NCBI GenBank assembly: GCA_022844165.1
Contig: JALHMH010000001.1
Span: 62,001-126,000 of the forward strand
DNA: 64,000 nucleotides
Direction: 5' to 3'
Source of the DNA: Lysobacterales bacterium
GTDB lineage: Bacteria > Pseudomonadota > Gammaproteobacteria > Xanthomonadales > SZUA-5
Below are positions 8,531 to 17,425 of this stretch, piece by piece; position 1 is the stretch's first letter; each line of letters opens with the position of its first letter. The position numbers were made by a program, and so were the translations under genes. The notes below the pieces were generated by a model. The model made no database searches and was not told the DNA's origin. It saw only the letters and a program-made list of their open reading frames with translations.

Positions 8531-9229
8531 ATGAGCGCGATGATGAATCAAGCACCAGTCTTGCCAGAAGCCGGCGGCACCGCGTTGACCGCCGGTACGT
8601 CCAGTGCGCGTTTTGCTTCCATGTTGGAGATCGATAGTCTGAACTTCGATTTGTACGAAGGCACGGTGGTCGACCCCAGCGATACCCGCAGCATCTTCCT
8701 GGCAACCGACATTTTGCGTGGCATCCACGCCGCTTTGTCCTATGAAGCTGGCCAGGCTTGGACAATCGTGCTCTATCGCTGCGGTTTTTTATGGGGACAA
8801 AAGACCCTGCGGCATTTCGTGCGCCAATCGCAAGGCGCCTTCGGCGCAAAGTTCGAGCAGATCAGCGTCGACGTTTTCTTGAGCAACCTGATCACTTTCA
8901 TGAACTTCAATGGCTGGGGTGTGCTCAGCATCGACATGCAGCGCGCGACGACGCATGGCGTGCTCCGCATGGAGTTGCGCAAGAGCATTTTCGCCGATGC
9001 CCTCGACCATCTCCGCGAACGCGTGGACTTCATGGTCGCTGGAATGCTGGCTGGCGTATTCAGCGACCTGTCGCGCGCCAGCCTGGCGTGCATTGAAGTA
9101 AGTTCTTCGCTGACCGGCGGCTCGAACTCTGTGTTCCTGTTGAGCGCCAGCGAGCGCATTGAAGCGCTGCGCCCGGCATTGGAAGGCGGCGCCGACGAAC
9201 GCGAGCTGATCGAGCTTCTGTGTGGCTGA
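8531..9229 (+). CDS. V4R-like domain protein, second copy lacking the cysteines
   Basis: A 232-residue protein that aligns along most of its length with the first V4R protein: LYRCGFLWGQKTLRHF matches MYRCGQEWALADMKRF, and VDFMVAGMLAGVFSDLSRAS matches the V4R segment. The two cysteines of the first copy (QCYAMGNDVC) are replaced here (SSLTGGSNSV), so the copies have diverged in their ligand or metal site. It starts 6 bases after the globin stop, and its own stop overlaps the kinase start. The two V4R proteins could form a heterodimer; this is an inference. Confidence 0.75.
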   Translation: MSAMMNQAPVLPEAGGTALTAGTSSARFASMLEIDSLNFDLYEGTVVDPSDTRSIFLATDILRGIHAALSYEAGQAWTIVLYRCGFLWGQKTLRHFVRQSQGAFGAKFEQISVDVFLSNLITFMNFNGWGVLSIDMQRATTHGVLRMELRKSIFADALDHLRERVDFMVAGMLAGVFSDLSRASLACIEVSSSLTGGSNSVFLLSASERIEALRPALEGGADERELIELLCG

Positions 9230-11162
9230 GTTCGACGCCATCCCGGAGCGATATGAGGTGCTCGGCGAATTGGCGACCGGGGCGCAAGGTGTTGTGTTGC
9301 GTGCTCGCGATCGACACAGCGGCAGTGCTGTGGCCATTAAGCAGTTTTCGATCGGTGCGCGCACCGCTTACCTGCGGGAATTGGCGGCATCGCTCGACAA
9401 TCGGCACGACAATCTGCTGACGCCGCTGGATACGTTCTACGGCGCGGACGGCGTCGGGTTCGTGGTTTACGAATTCCTGGAAGCAGGTACCTTGCGCCAG
9501 GCGATGACGCCTGGGAAACCGTTCGCCTCACTTCTAATCCTCCGTTGTGCGGAAGATCTGCTCAAGGCCTTGGTCAACTTGCACGATCGCAAGTTGATTC
9601 ACTGCGACATCAAACCAGAGAACATTTTCGTCCGGCACAATGCGCAAGGTCAGATGGAGTCGTTCTTGCTGGGTGATCTCGGATCGACCTGTTCTATACG
9701 CGAGGCTGAAGAGGGCGACTACCGCAGCGGGTCGCCCGCCTACACAGCGCCCGAGCGCTTCTATCAGAAGTTTCAGCCCAATAGTGATCTGTATAGCCTC
9801 GGCGTTCTGCTGTTCGAATTGGCCAGCGGTAACTTGCCCTTTATCGGAGGCCCAAAAGCCATGGCGCGCGCGCACCTGCAACAGCCCGTTCCGCTGAATC
9901 AAATCCAGTCTTCTCACCTGCGCACCTTGATCGGCGGGCTGATGGAAAAGGAACCATCGCGACGGATCGGCTCAGCAAAAAGAGCATTGCAAATGCTGAA
10001 CCCAGAGGACGCGGTACAGGGTCCATCGAATTTGCCCATTTCGAATGCTGACTTAAGAACACCAGTGAATAAGCCTACGCAAAAGCAAGCCAATATCGGC
10101 CGACGCCCTCCGATTGAAGTGGCGAGCACCATCATCGAGTCCGGTTTCGCCCGTTTGCACATCGCGAGCGTTGGCGATAAACCCTTGTTGCTGGTCGAGT
10201 CCAGTACCGATCTGGCAACCCTGGCTCTGGCGCCACAATCGCGCCCGCGCCTGTTCCCGAAATCGGGAAACGCACGACTGCTGGGTACGTCGGAGTTGCT
10301 TTACCAGGTCGAATCGTCGATCAACCTGTTGAACTTGAGCAGCGGCGCCAATCGCGTGCTGCACGACCGCTGTGTCGGCGCCATCGATTTTACCTGCGAC
10401 GGGCAACGGTTGCTCTGGCGGACGCGGCGCAGCGCGCATCGGATAGACCTGGAAACGCGTGCCGAGAGTTCGTTCTTGCTGGCGCACTATCTGCTGGATG
10501 CCCGCTCGCACTTGCTTCCGAGCGGCAGCTTCGCGGTCTCAACCGGGGCCATGAACAACCAGATTGCGCTTCGCAGCAGCGACGGCACAGCGAAGGCGGT
10601 GCACGAACTGGATGGTCCGGTCATCGAGATCGTCAACGATTTGGAGACTTTGCTGGCGCTGACGCTTAACGTCAATCAGGCGGACAGCCTGACGCTGTGG
10701 CGAATCTCCGAGTATTCCAAACCCCAACGTCTGGATGTCCCGACCGGCTCGCGCTTTTTTGCGACCACACCAGGTCACATATTCTGGCTCGACAATGGCA
10801 CCCAGATCGTACAGTGCGGCATAGGTCTTGCGCCGCGCGAGGTTTTCAGGGCGGGCGAGTCGATCGACGGCTTCGCGATCTCGCCGGATCATGCCTGGCT
10901 CGCGACCTGGAGCAATCTCGGTGACAACGTCTCACGAGTTCGGGTCTATTCCGCGGCGAATGCCAACGAGGCCGTGTCCCGGAGCGATGAGCGCAGTCAG
11001 CTTCGCGCACCGCCAGGCAAGGAATCCCTGCTCCGTTCGACAGAATCGATGCCACCGGCGGCGCAGGTGAGCGTCAAGAGAACGAGCAATCCGGTTGAAC
11101 ATTCGACTGGATCGACAAGAACCCGCTCCGTCAACGACTCCAGCGAGACGCACACGCCATGA
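9222..11162 (+). CDS. Ser/Thr protein kinase with C-terminal beta-propeller-like region
   Basis: A 646-residue protein starting with GTG at 9222, overlapping the V4R stop. Residues 10-260 are a protein kinase: glycine-rich loop GELATGAQGVV, VAIK lysine 40, catalytic loop LIHCDIKPEN (Asp129), GDLG in place of DFG (Asp152), and APE at 176-178. The usual HRD arginine is Cys128, so activation may not depend on a phosphorylated loop. Residues about 290-600 repeat short beta-rich units that look like a WD40/YncE-type propeller and may sense or dock a partner. No transmembrane helix is visible, unlike many PknB-type kinases, so it should be cytoplasmic. A phosphatase two genes on (11815-12300) is its likely counterpart. 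Confidence 0.88.
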   Translation: MAEFDAIPERYEVLGELATGAQGVVLRARDRHSGSAVAIKQFSIGARTAYLRELAASLDNRHDNLLTPLDTFYGADGVGFVVYEFLEAGTLRQAMTPGKPFASLLILRCAEDLLKALVNLHDRKLIHCDIKPENIFVRHNAQGQMESFLLGDLGSTCSIREAEEGDYRSGSPAYTAPERFYQKFQPNSDLYSLGVLLFELASGNLPFIGGPKAMARAHLQQPVPLNQIQSSHLRTLIGGLMEKEPSRRIGSAKRALQMLNPEDAVQGPSNLPISNADLRTPVNKPTQKQANIGRRPPIEVASTIIESGFARLHIASVGDKPLLLVESSTDLATLALAPQSRPRLFPKSGNARLLGTSELLYQVESSINLLNLSSGANRVLHDRCVGAIDFTCDGQRLLWRTRRSAHRIDLETRAESSFLLAHYLLDARSHLLPSGSFAVSTGAMNNQIALRSSDGTAKAVHELDGPVIEIVNDLETLLALTLNVNQADSLTLWRISEYSKPQRLDVPTGSRFFATTPGHIFWLDNGTQIVQCGIGLAPREVFRAGESIDGFAISPDHAWLATWSNLGDNVSRVRVYSAANANEAVSRSDERSQLRAPPGKESLLRSTESMPPAAQVSVKRTSNPVEHSTGSTRTRSVNDSSETHTP

Positions 11163-11803
11163 CCAACCACACTGCGCCCGCCATCAATGGCGCCACGCCC
11201 TCCGTGCATTGCGTCTTTTACACTCACCCGTGGGCCATCGATGCGCTGCGGGTTGCCAAACTTGGCGAACTGGATCGGACGCTGCTCATCGAACTGGCGC
11301 GGCGCTCGCAACTGGCGAGCTTGATCAACACCCAACAACAGCTGCGGTCTGGCGTGAGCGGCATCCTGCGCGATCCCGGTGAACTCGACGGGCTGATCGT
11401 CACGACACCGCGGTTCCTGGTACCCGTGATCCTTGCGCCCAATCCTTGCGTGCCGGATGCAACACAAGCCTCGGCGATCGCTCTTTTGCCATCCGTGAAG
11501 TCGAGCTTCAATCGCTTCATCGTGTTTGTACATCTGTCAGAGGCAATGAACTTCCGCTACGCGTATCCGTATTGCGATCGTTTTTCGTTTCTCTGGGACG
11601 TCGCAGACCCTCCGATGTTCAAAATGGGCGATATCGGCGCGATGCTGCGCGATCTGGGTGTGCTCAGGCGCGAATCCTGGGGAGGATTTTACTTGTTCAA
11701 TCATCCACGGCGGCATGTGAGCAATCTGGACAGCCGGCTGAGCGAATTGCGAAAGGTGATGGGGCAGGCGAAAAAGCCCAGCGCTCTCGCCGCAACAGCC
11801 TAA
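11159..11803 (+). CDS. Unknown protein between kinase and phosphatase
   Basis: A 214-residue soluble protein that I do not recognise. Its start overlaps the kinase stop (ATGA). It has an alpha/beta look with segments such as SVHCVFYTHPWAIDALRVAK, GELDGLIVTTPRFLVPVIL and FNRFIVFVHLSEAMNFRYAY, and an aromatic C-terminal part (SWGGFYLFNHPRRH). Three cysteines are present. It is held between a kinase and a phosphatase in a bilin operon, so a regulated partner or a bilin-handling factor is possible, but I see no match to known bilin lyase families (CpcS, CpcT, CpcE/F). Confidence 0.7.
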   Translation: MTNHTAPAINGATPSVHCVFYTHPWAIDALRVAKLGELDRTLLIELARRSQLASLINTQQQLRSGVSGILRDPGELDGLIVTTPRFLVPVILAPNPCVPDATQASAIALLPSVKSSFNRFIVFVHLSEAMNFRYAYPYCDRFSFLWDVADPPMFKMGDIGAMLRDLGVLRRESWGGFYLFNHPRRHVSNLDSRLSELRKVMGQAKKPSALAATA

Positions 11804-11814
11804 GGCCCGCGAGC

Positions 11815-12300
11815 ATGTGGGACTTAAAACACGGCTTGGGAATTTCCGCACTTCCGACCCGGTCGTCGCTCAGGCTGTTTAAGACCCTGGGATTCACCGA
11901 TCTGGTCAACGTCTCCGGCAGCGCAACGGAAAACTTGTACCTGGCAGCCGATCTCGATGGTTTGGCCTTCAGCGACTATCCATTTGCCGATGTACTCTCG
12001 ACCGCTGGCGCGGTTACGGAAATCGTTGAGAAGCTTGGTCCGGCCGGGCTGTTGGAGTTTAAGAAGGCTGCAACTCAAACCGCCAGCTGTCTGCAGCAGC
12101 AGCGTCGCGTCATCGTGTTTTGCCACCTCGGCGTTGGGCGTTCACCGGCCGTCTCGACGATTGCTTTGATGCTCGGGCGGGGCTATTCGTTAGACGAAGC
12201 TGTTGATGTGATCGTGAAGTTGCGACCCGAGGCGGTTCTTAGCGACCCGGTCGTTGCATTTGTCCAACGGATGCATGCGGAACTCGTGAGTGCCGCATGA
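11815..12300 (+). CDS. Dual-specificity protein phosphatase
   Basis: A 161-residue protein with the cysteine phosphatase signature in VIVFCHLGVGRSPAVS (Cys103, Arg109; CX5R), the following helix ALMLGRGYSLDEAVDVI and a likely general acid Asp54 in FSDYPFAD. The residue before the catalytic Cys is Phe rather than the more usual His. This start (ATG at 11815, 11 bases after the previous stop) gives the normal length of a small DSP domain. It overlaps the bilin reductase start by ATGA. It likely reverses phosphorylation by the kinase encoded at 9222-11162. Confidence 0.88.
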   Translation: MWDLKHGLGISALPTRSSLRLFKTLGFTDLVNVSGSATENLYLAADLDGLAFSDYPFADVLSTAGAVTEIVEKLGPAGLLEFKKAATQTASCLQQQRRVIVFCHLGVGRSPAVSTIALMLGRGYSLDEAVDVIVKLRPEAVLSDPVVAFVQRMHAELVSAA

Positions 12301-12980
12301 CGCTCAATAGCGTACTTGAGCGCAGTACGGAGCTGGCCGTCGCTGCCGGCTTCAGGCGAAAGCCGCTCGATCCCGAACTGGCGCAGGCGGAAAAGCCTCT
12401 GCCCAGCGGCAACCTCAGCTGTAACGCGCAAAGCTGGGAGGCCGATGCCGCTGAGCTGCGCGTGGTGTCGATCGAATCGCCCAAGATCCAGGTGATTTCC
12501 TGTTTCGTCTATCCGCATTCGGCCATTGCGTTGCCGCTTTATGCCATGGAGTTGGTACAGCTCGGCGCAAAGCCCATCGTTGCGGTCATCGATGCGGTAG
12601 CGCCAGCGCACGACCCTGCGCAGGCCATCGCACAAAACTGGCTGGAGCAAGCGCATTGTGTGTATGCCGACCTCAAGAATGCCGACGATCCTCCACCGTG
12701 GTTTCAAGCGTGTCGCAGCGGTCTGGACTTTTTCATCCGCCCTGGTGACCAGACGGAATTGCGACGCGTCGGTTCCTTGCACGTCGAGCTGCTGGGGCGG
12801 TACTTGCACGCGATCCCCGATGCCTCGCAGAGGACGGTTGCCGCTGCCCACCGCTACGAAGAATTTTCGCGCCACTACAAAGATCATCATGCCGCGAATT
12901 CGCCGGGTTTACCGTTGATGCAGAAGTCCTTCGGCCCGCAGTGGACGGAGCGTTTCATGCAGCAGTGTTTCTTTCTTTAG
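12297..12980 (+). CDS. Ferredoxin-dependent bilin reductase family protein (PcyA-like)
   Basis: A 227-residue protein with family landmarks along its length: SCFVYPHSAIALPLYAMELV matches the HCVMFP...LPLFGCD region of PcyA, PIVAVIDAVAP matches the strand after it, DFFIRPGDQTE matches CLFIRPSNVTE, and the C-terminus HYKDHHAAN...KSFGPQWTERFMQQ matches the [24 protein letters not shown] region. By my alignment to Synechocystis PcyA, catalytic His74, His88, Asp105 and Asp220 are Ser58, Ser68, Glu85 and Ser202, while Glu76 is kept (Glu60). It may reduce biliverdin by a changed route, act on another bilin, or only bind bilin. The ferredoxin and ferredoxin reductase it would need are in the same operon. 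The fold assignment is firm; the reaction is open. Confidence 0.88.
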   Translation: MTLNSVLERSTELAVAAGFRRKPLDPELAQAEKPLPSGNLSCNAQSWEADAAELRVVSIESPKIQVISCFVYPHSAIALPLYAMELVQLGAKPIVAVIDAVAPAHDPAQAIAQNWLEQAHCVYADLKNADDPPPWFQACRSGLDFFIRPGDQTELRRVGSLHVELLGRYLHAIPDASQRTVAAAHRYEEFSRHYKDHHAANSPGLPLMQKSFGPQWTERFMQQCFFL

Positions 12981-12990
12981 AGCTAGTCCA

Positions 12991-14163
12991 ATGCATCGTT
13001 ATCGATATCTGATCATCGGCGGCGGGATGGCCGCAGATTCGGCGCTCAAGGGCATTCGCATGTCCGACCCCACGGCTCAAGTGGGGCTGGTGTCCGAAGA
13101 ACTGGACAAACCCTATAACCGCCCGCCGCTGTCGAAAAAGCTCTGGGATGGACTTCCATTGGAGGAAATCTGGCGCCCGAATCGCGGCTCCCAAGTCAAC
13201 TTGCATCTGGGCCGGCGTATCGTCGCGCTCGTCCCCTTGCGCAAGCAGGCGCGCGATCAGACCGGCGAGATCTACGCCTTTGAACAAGCACTGCTGGCCA
13301 TCGGCGGCAGCCCAAAGCGCATCTCAGGCGATGACGAATCCGTCATGTATTTCCGCACACTCGCCGATTACCGACGCCTGCGCGCGTTGTCGCGCGAGGC
13401 CGAACCGATCACGCTGGTTGGCGCCGGGCTGATCGGCACCGAACTTGCCGCGTGTCTGCGCAAGGCGGGTTCTTCGGTCGATCTTTATTGTGGAAAACGT
13501 GGTCTTGTTCGGTCGATTCTGCCCGAAGTCTTGTCTAATGAACTGGCGCGAAGCCTTGATGGGCATGGCGTTCGGCTGCACTTCTTGAGCGTCTCGAACA
13601 TCCAGAAGGCAAACGGCACCCAACAACTCAAGCTGAGCGACGGAAAAATGGTGACGGCCAAACGCGTCGTCGCCGGTCTGGGCCTGGTCGCGAACACGCA
13701 ACTGGCCAAAGATGCCGGCATCGTGTGTTCCAATGGCATCGACGTAGATGCCTCGCTCAGAACGTCGATACCTGGCATATATGCCGCCGGCGATTGCGTG
13801 AACTTCTGGTGCTCAACCCTGGGTCGGCGACTGAGTTCGCAGCATGAAGAACACGCCAATTTTTCGGGTATCGCTGCCGGTCGCGCGATGGCTGGAAAGA
13901 CGGTCGACTACTCGCCGTTGCCGTACTTTTACTCACGCGTTTTCGATCATGCATACGAGGGGATTGGCTGGGTCGATACGTCGCTCAAACACCATGTCGT
14001 GGCACCGCGAGGACCGATGGAGGCTACGGTTTATTATCTGCACGACAACCGCGTCGTCGGCGTGTTGTATTGGAATACGCGGGCCGATCTGGAGCGGGCC
14101 ACCGAGCTTATCGAGGCCAAACGTCCGTGCACGCCAGCCGAGCTGGTCGGTCAGATCCAGTGA
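12991..14163 (+). CDS. FAD-dependent ferredoxin/rubredoxin reductase family protein
   Basis: A 390-residue pyridine nucleotide-disulfide oxidoreductase of the ferredoxin-reductase/AIF type. The FAD-binding start reads YLIIGGGMAADSALKGI, NAD(P)-binding is by ITLVGAGLIGTELAACLRK, and the second FAD motif is GIYAAGDCVNFW. The segment PYNRPPLSKKLW is typical of reductases for [2Fe-2S] ferredoxins. No redox-active CxxC is present. It begins 10 bases after the bilin reductase homologue and is the last gene of the operon. The natural inference is electron flow from NAD(P)H through this enzyme to the ferredoxin at 4573-5046 and on to heme oxygenase and the bilin reductase. Confidence 0.88.
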   Translation: MHRYRYLIIGGGMAADSALKGIRMSDPTAQVGLVSEELDKPYNRPPLSKKLWDGLPLEEIWRPNRGSQVNLHLGRRIVALVPLRKQARDQTGEIYAFEQALLAIGGSPKRISGDDESVMYFRTLADYRRLRALSREAEPITLVGAGLIGTELAACLRKAGSSVDLYCGKRGLVRSILPEVLSNELARSLDGHGVRLHFLSVSNIQKANGTQQLKLSDGKMVTAKRVVAGLGLVANTQLAKDAGIVCSNGIDVDASLRTSIPGIYAAGDCVNFWCSTLGRRLSSQHEEHANFSGIAAGRAMAGKTVDYSPLPYFYSRVFDHAYEGIGWVDTSLKHHVVAPRGPMEATVYYLHDNRVVGVLYWNTRADLERATELIEAKRPCTPAELVGQIQ

Positions 14164-14208
14164 GGCGAAGTTCGACCATGCCGGTCGACCTGCGCCACCG
14201 CTCTGATA

Positions 14209-17200
14209 TCAGGCATGGGCAAACTGCCTTTCTTTTCCTTGTTGGCCAGCCAATTCTGCAAAGTGCGTCATCAACCCGCGGAGTCTCACTGCCTTCAATG
14301 GTTTGTACAGCAGGTGGTGCCCGTGCTTCTTGCAGCGTTCCCGCAGAGCGTCGCTGTGATCGGCCGTAATTAAAGCGCTACCGATTAAGGAACTGCCGAG
14401 CCGCAGTTGCAAAGTCCTGAGCAGTTCGATACCCAACTCATGGGGACCCAGCTGCTGATCGACCAACAGCACATCGGGCACGAATGTGGCAATCGTTGCC
14501 AGAGCCGCAGCGCCATCTTCGGCAGTCTCTACGTCTACGCCCCAACCACTCAACAACGCGCGCATCGATCGTAAAATGTCTGGATCGTCGTCGACGCAAA
14601 GTACCTTCATCGGCGTCGGCAAGCCATCGGCACTGGCAGCTGCCATCTCGTGGCCTGGCGATGCTTCTGTTTCTCGCCACTCGCCCAGCAAAGGCACAGC
14701 AACTCGAAAACAGGAGCCACGGCCCGGCTTCGACACGACAGTCAACGAATGGCCCAGCAGGCGGCATATCCGTTCGCAAATCGCCAAACCCAGACCGCTG
14801 CCGCGGTCGCCCCAGGGCGATCGCTGGTTCACACGGGAAAACTCTTCGAAGACCTTCGATTGGTGTATGGCATCAATGCCGATACCGGTGTCCCACACCT
14901 CGATCAGCAGCTCGCCGCGGCGTTTGCGTGTGCCCACGAGCACCCCGCCTTCAGCAGTGTATCGGAGCGCATTCGCCATCAGGTTCTGCACCACGCGACG
15001 CAATAGTCGGCGGTCGCTTTGCACCAGCCATTTACAGGGCGGAACCCGCAACTGAAGTTGCCGGGATGTCGCCAATGAGGACATTTGCGCGGCCAGGATC
15101 TCGAGCTGGGGATAGAGCGCAAAAGGCTCAATTTCGGTCACTAAAGCGCCAGAATCGAGTTTGGTCACTTCGACCAGCACATCGATGATCTCTTCTGCCG
15201 CGATCAGCGCCAGATCAATACGTTGGGCGGCTTCCCGCACATTGCTGCCAATCGCGGGCAGTTCGCTGAGCGCCGAGGCATAGATGCGTGCAGCGTTCAG
15301 CGGCTGCAACAAGTCGTGACTGGCTGCGGCAAAAAAGGTCGCCTTTCGATCCAGCGTGGCTTGCGCAGCGGGTTTGGAGATGGGCGCGGCAGCCATGCCA
15401 AGTTGGGCGGTATCCAAAATGGTCTTCACCAGATCCAAGGTGTGCCGCGTGGTTTGGCAGACAACGTCCAACGCCTCTCGCACTCGCGGCGTTTGCGCGA
15501 GTTTCAGCGCCATTTCGGTCTGGCCCAACATGATCGTCAGTGGCTCGTGCAATTCGCGACCTACCTGACCCAGCACTGTCGATTTCGCCTGCACAAGCGC
15601 TACAGATTCGCTCAGCGAATCTTCGAGCACACGGTTTTTCTGCTCCAGCCCTGCCCGAATTCGGCGCCGTTCGCTGATGTCGGTCAACACCGAGATCCAA
15701 TGCGTTCGCCTACCGAGTGCATCTTCGACCGAGGAAACGCGCACGTCCGCCCAGAACGTGCTGCCATCCTTGCGGTACAACAAAATTTCATCCTCGAACT
15801 TATCGCCGCTGGCGAGTTTTTCGCGAATATTGTCCATTGCGCCGGCACCGGATTCTGGGCCGAACAGAAAAGTGGGTACGGTGCCAATGACCTCGGCCAC
15901 ACGATAACCCGTCACGCGCTCGAAAGCCTCGCTCGCCATCAAGATGCGCCGTCCGACGCCCGGCGTGGGTTCGGCTTCACTGATCAGGATCATCACGTTG
16001 CTGTTTGCTGTGCTGCGATGCAGGAACTCAAGTTCGATGCGGGTTCGCTGCTCGCGACGGCCCTGAATCAGACTGCGCAGCGATTCCGCGAAACTCAGTT
16101 CATCGCTGGACCACGGATCGGCGGCAAGGCCGGCATCTCGGAAACGCGCGTTGCTCGCGAGCCGAAACCAAAGCAACCTGCTGTCCAGAGGGTCGCCCAC
16201 GTCTGCCAAAAGCAGTCCCGCAAAATCTGCCCCACCGCGTTCGGCTGTTGCGGGCCATCGCAGTGGCCTTGTGCCGGGCTGCGTTGCTGCGGGCAATCGA
16301 CCGATGACGCGCCGCAATTCGTTCTCTTGTGGGCATAGACCGATACACACACAACGCTTTTGGCTTAGCAGTGCAAAACCGTCTGCCTGCAGTGCGCTCA
16401 GCAACAGTTCGGCTTTGCCGTCCGCCGTCAAGTTCTCCAGGTCGCCGTCGTCGGTACATTTGGCAAACGCCTCCAGCGCGGCCTCGCGTTCGCCATTCCT
16501 TTTGCGGGCAACGCTGATCTGATATTGATCAATTCGATGGGCCACCTCCTTGCACATGCGCCAGAAAGCCAGGCGGGCCGGGCCGCTCAGCAATTTGGGC
16601 CGACGCAATTGCTGGCATTCGATGACGCCCCACAAAGTGCCGCGTACGACCAGCGAGCCGGTCGACAGCGCTGTGATACCCGTGCGCCGCAGTTGTTCCA
16701 ACGACGGGTCGACGCGCAAGCTGGACCCGCTGAGGTCGCCCGCGCCGAGTGTTGCGCCACGCAGCAGCGGCGATGCGGAGCAACTGAGATCGGCAAAATG
16801 CTCGATACCTGACTTGCGCAAGCGGTCCCTGAACTGCTTGCTGTATATCGATGCCGTGTCGCTCGAGTCCGGGATCGACTCAATCTTCGAGTGGCGCGCC
16901 TGCGCAATCACCGAGGCATCGCCGTGCACATCGAACCGACGCAACAGTACACGGTCGAAACACAGGGACTTTCGGATGACCTTGACAGCCTTCATCAAGA
17001 AAGCGTCCTGCTGATCGGACTGCGCCGATTCGGTGATAGACTCAAGCCCGGAAAAGAGGCGCTGCAACGATTGCGCAGAAGCCCGTCGACAGCGCTCCAG
17101 ATCCAGTATCGCCATGCCTGCCCGGACATGCAGCCAGCCGTAACAGGATCGGCCAGATTCGCGCAGAGTCAACACCAGATACGAATCCGGCGGCGCACGC

Positions 17201-17394
17201 CGACGCGAAACCGCGGCTTCGAGTCGGCGCCAGCTCCGCGGCGTGAAGAGCTGAGTCGCGGGCTGGCCGATCAGCGCCGCGCCGTCGTAGCCGAGTATTT
17301 CGGCTGTGGAGGTACTCGCTGCCTGAATGCGCAAGCTCTCGATATCGAGCACAAGCACCGCACCGTGCGGCTGAATTGCGTGAGCTGCGGGCAT
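14209..17394 (-). CDS. Phytochrome-derived hybrid histidine kinase with degenerate bilin pocket
   Basis: A 1061-residue protein. It opens with the phytochrome PAS signature AIQPHGAVLVLD (residues 6-17), then a GAF domain (about 128-290, with RTLWGVIECQQ-like strand VRGTLWGVIECQQ) and a PHY-like domain (about 300-445) whose tongue is cut short and lacks PRxSF. The N-terminal bilin Cys of bacteriophytochromes is absent, the PASDIP Asp is Ser173 and the conserved His after the plant-type Cys position is Ser231. A second PAS/PAC (about 465-580), a HisKA-like helix pair (His616), a full HisKA (His693), HATPase (N-box, GIGI, GSGLGL) and a receiver (Asp979) follow. An in-frame TAA just upstream fixes the start. 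It is third in the HO operon, as bphP often follows bphO. Confidence 0.88.
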   Translation of the reverse strand: MPAAHAIQPHGAVLVLDIESLRIQAASTSTAEILGYDGAALIGQPATQLFTPRSWRRLEAAVSRRRAPPDSYLVLTLRESGRSCYGWLHVRAGMAILDLERCRRASAQSLQRLFSGLESITESAQSDQQDAFLMKAVKVIRKSLCFDRVLLRRFDVHGDASVIAQARHSKIESIPDSSDTASIYSKQFRDRLRKSGIEHFADLSCSASPLLRGATLGAGDLSGSSLRVDPSLEQLRRTGITALSTGSLVVRGTLWGVIECQQLRRPKLLSGPARLAFWRMCKEVAHRIDQYQISVARKRNGEREAALEAFAKCTDDGDLENLTADGKAELLLSALQADGFALLSQKRCVCIGLCPQENELRRVIGRLPAATQPGTRPLRWPATAERGGADFAGLLLADVGDPLDSRLLWFRLASNARFRDAGLAADPWSSDELSFAESLRSLIQGRREQRTRIELEFLHRSTANSNVMILISEAEPTPGVGRRILMASEAFERVTGYRVAEVIGTVPTFLFGPESGAGAMDNIREKLASGDKFEDEILLYRKDGSTFWADVRVSSVEDALGRRTHWISVLTDISERRRIRAGLEQKNRVLEDSLSESVALVQAKSTVLGQVGRELHEPLTIMLGQTEMALKLAQTPRVREALDVVCQTTRHTLDLVKTILDTAQLGMAAAPISKPAAQATLDRKATFFAAASHDLLQPLNAARIYASALSELPAIGSNVREAAQRIDLALIAAEEIIDVLVEVTKLDSGALVTEIEPFALYPQLEILAAQMSSLATSRQLQLRVPPCKWLVQSDRRLLRRVVQNLMANALRYTAEGGVLVGTRKRRGELLIEVWDTGIGIDAIHQSKVFEEFSRVNQRSPWGDRGSGLGLAICERICRLLGHSLTVVSKPGRGSCFRVAVPLLGEWRETEASPGHEMAAASADGLPTPMKVLCVDDDPDILRSMRALLSGWGVDVETAEDGAAALATIATFVPDVLLVDQQLGPHELGIELLRTLQLRLGSSLIGSALITADHSDALRERCKKHGHHLLYKPLKAVRLRGLMTHFAELAGQQGKERQFAHA

Positions 17395-17425
17395 TTTTTA
17401 CATCCGAAGGATGAGGTTACGAAGA

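Noticed and set aside
11159..11803. Bilin lyase (CpcS/CpcT type) for the unknown 214-residue protein
   Set aside because: None of the motifs of those families could be found, so it is left as unknown.
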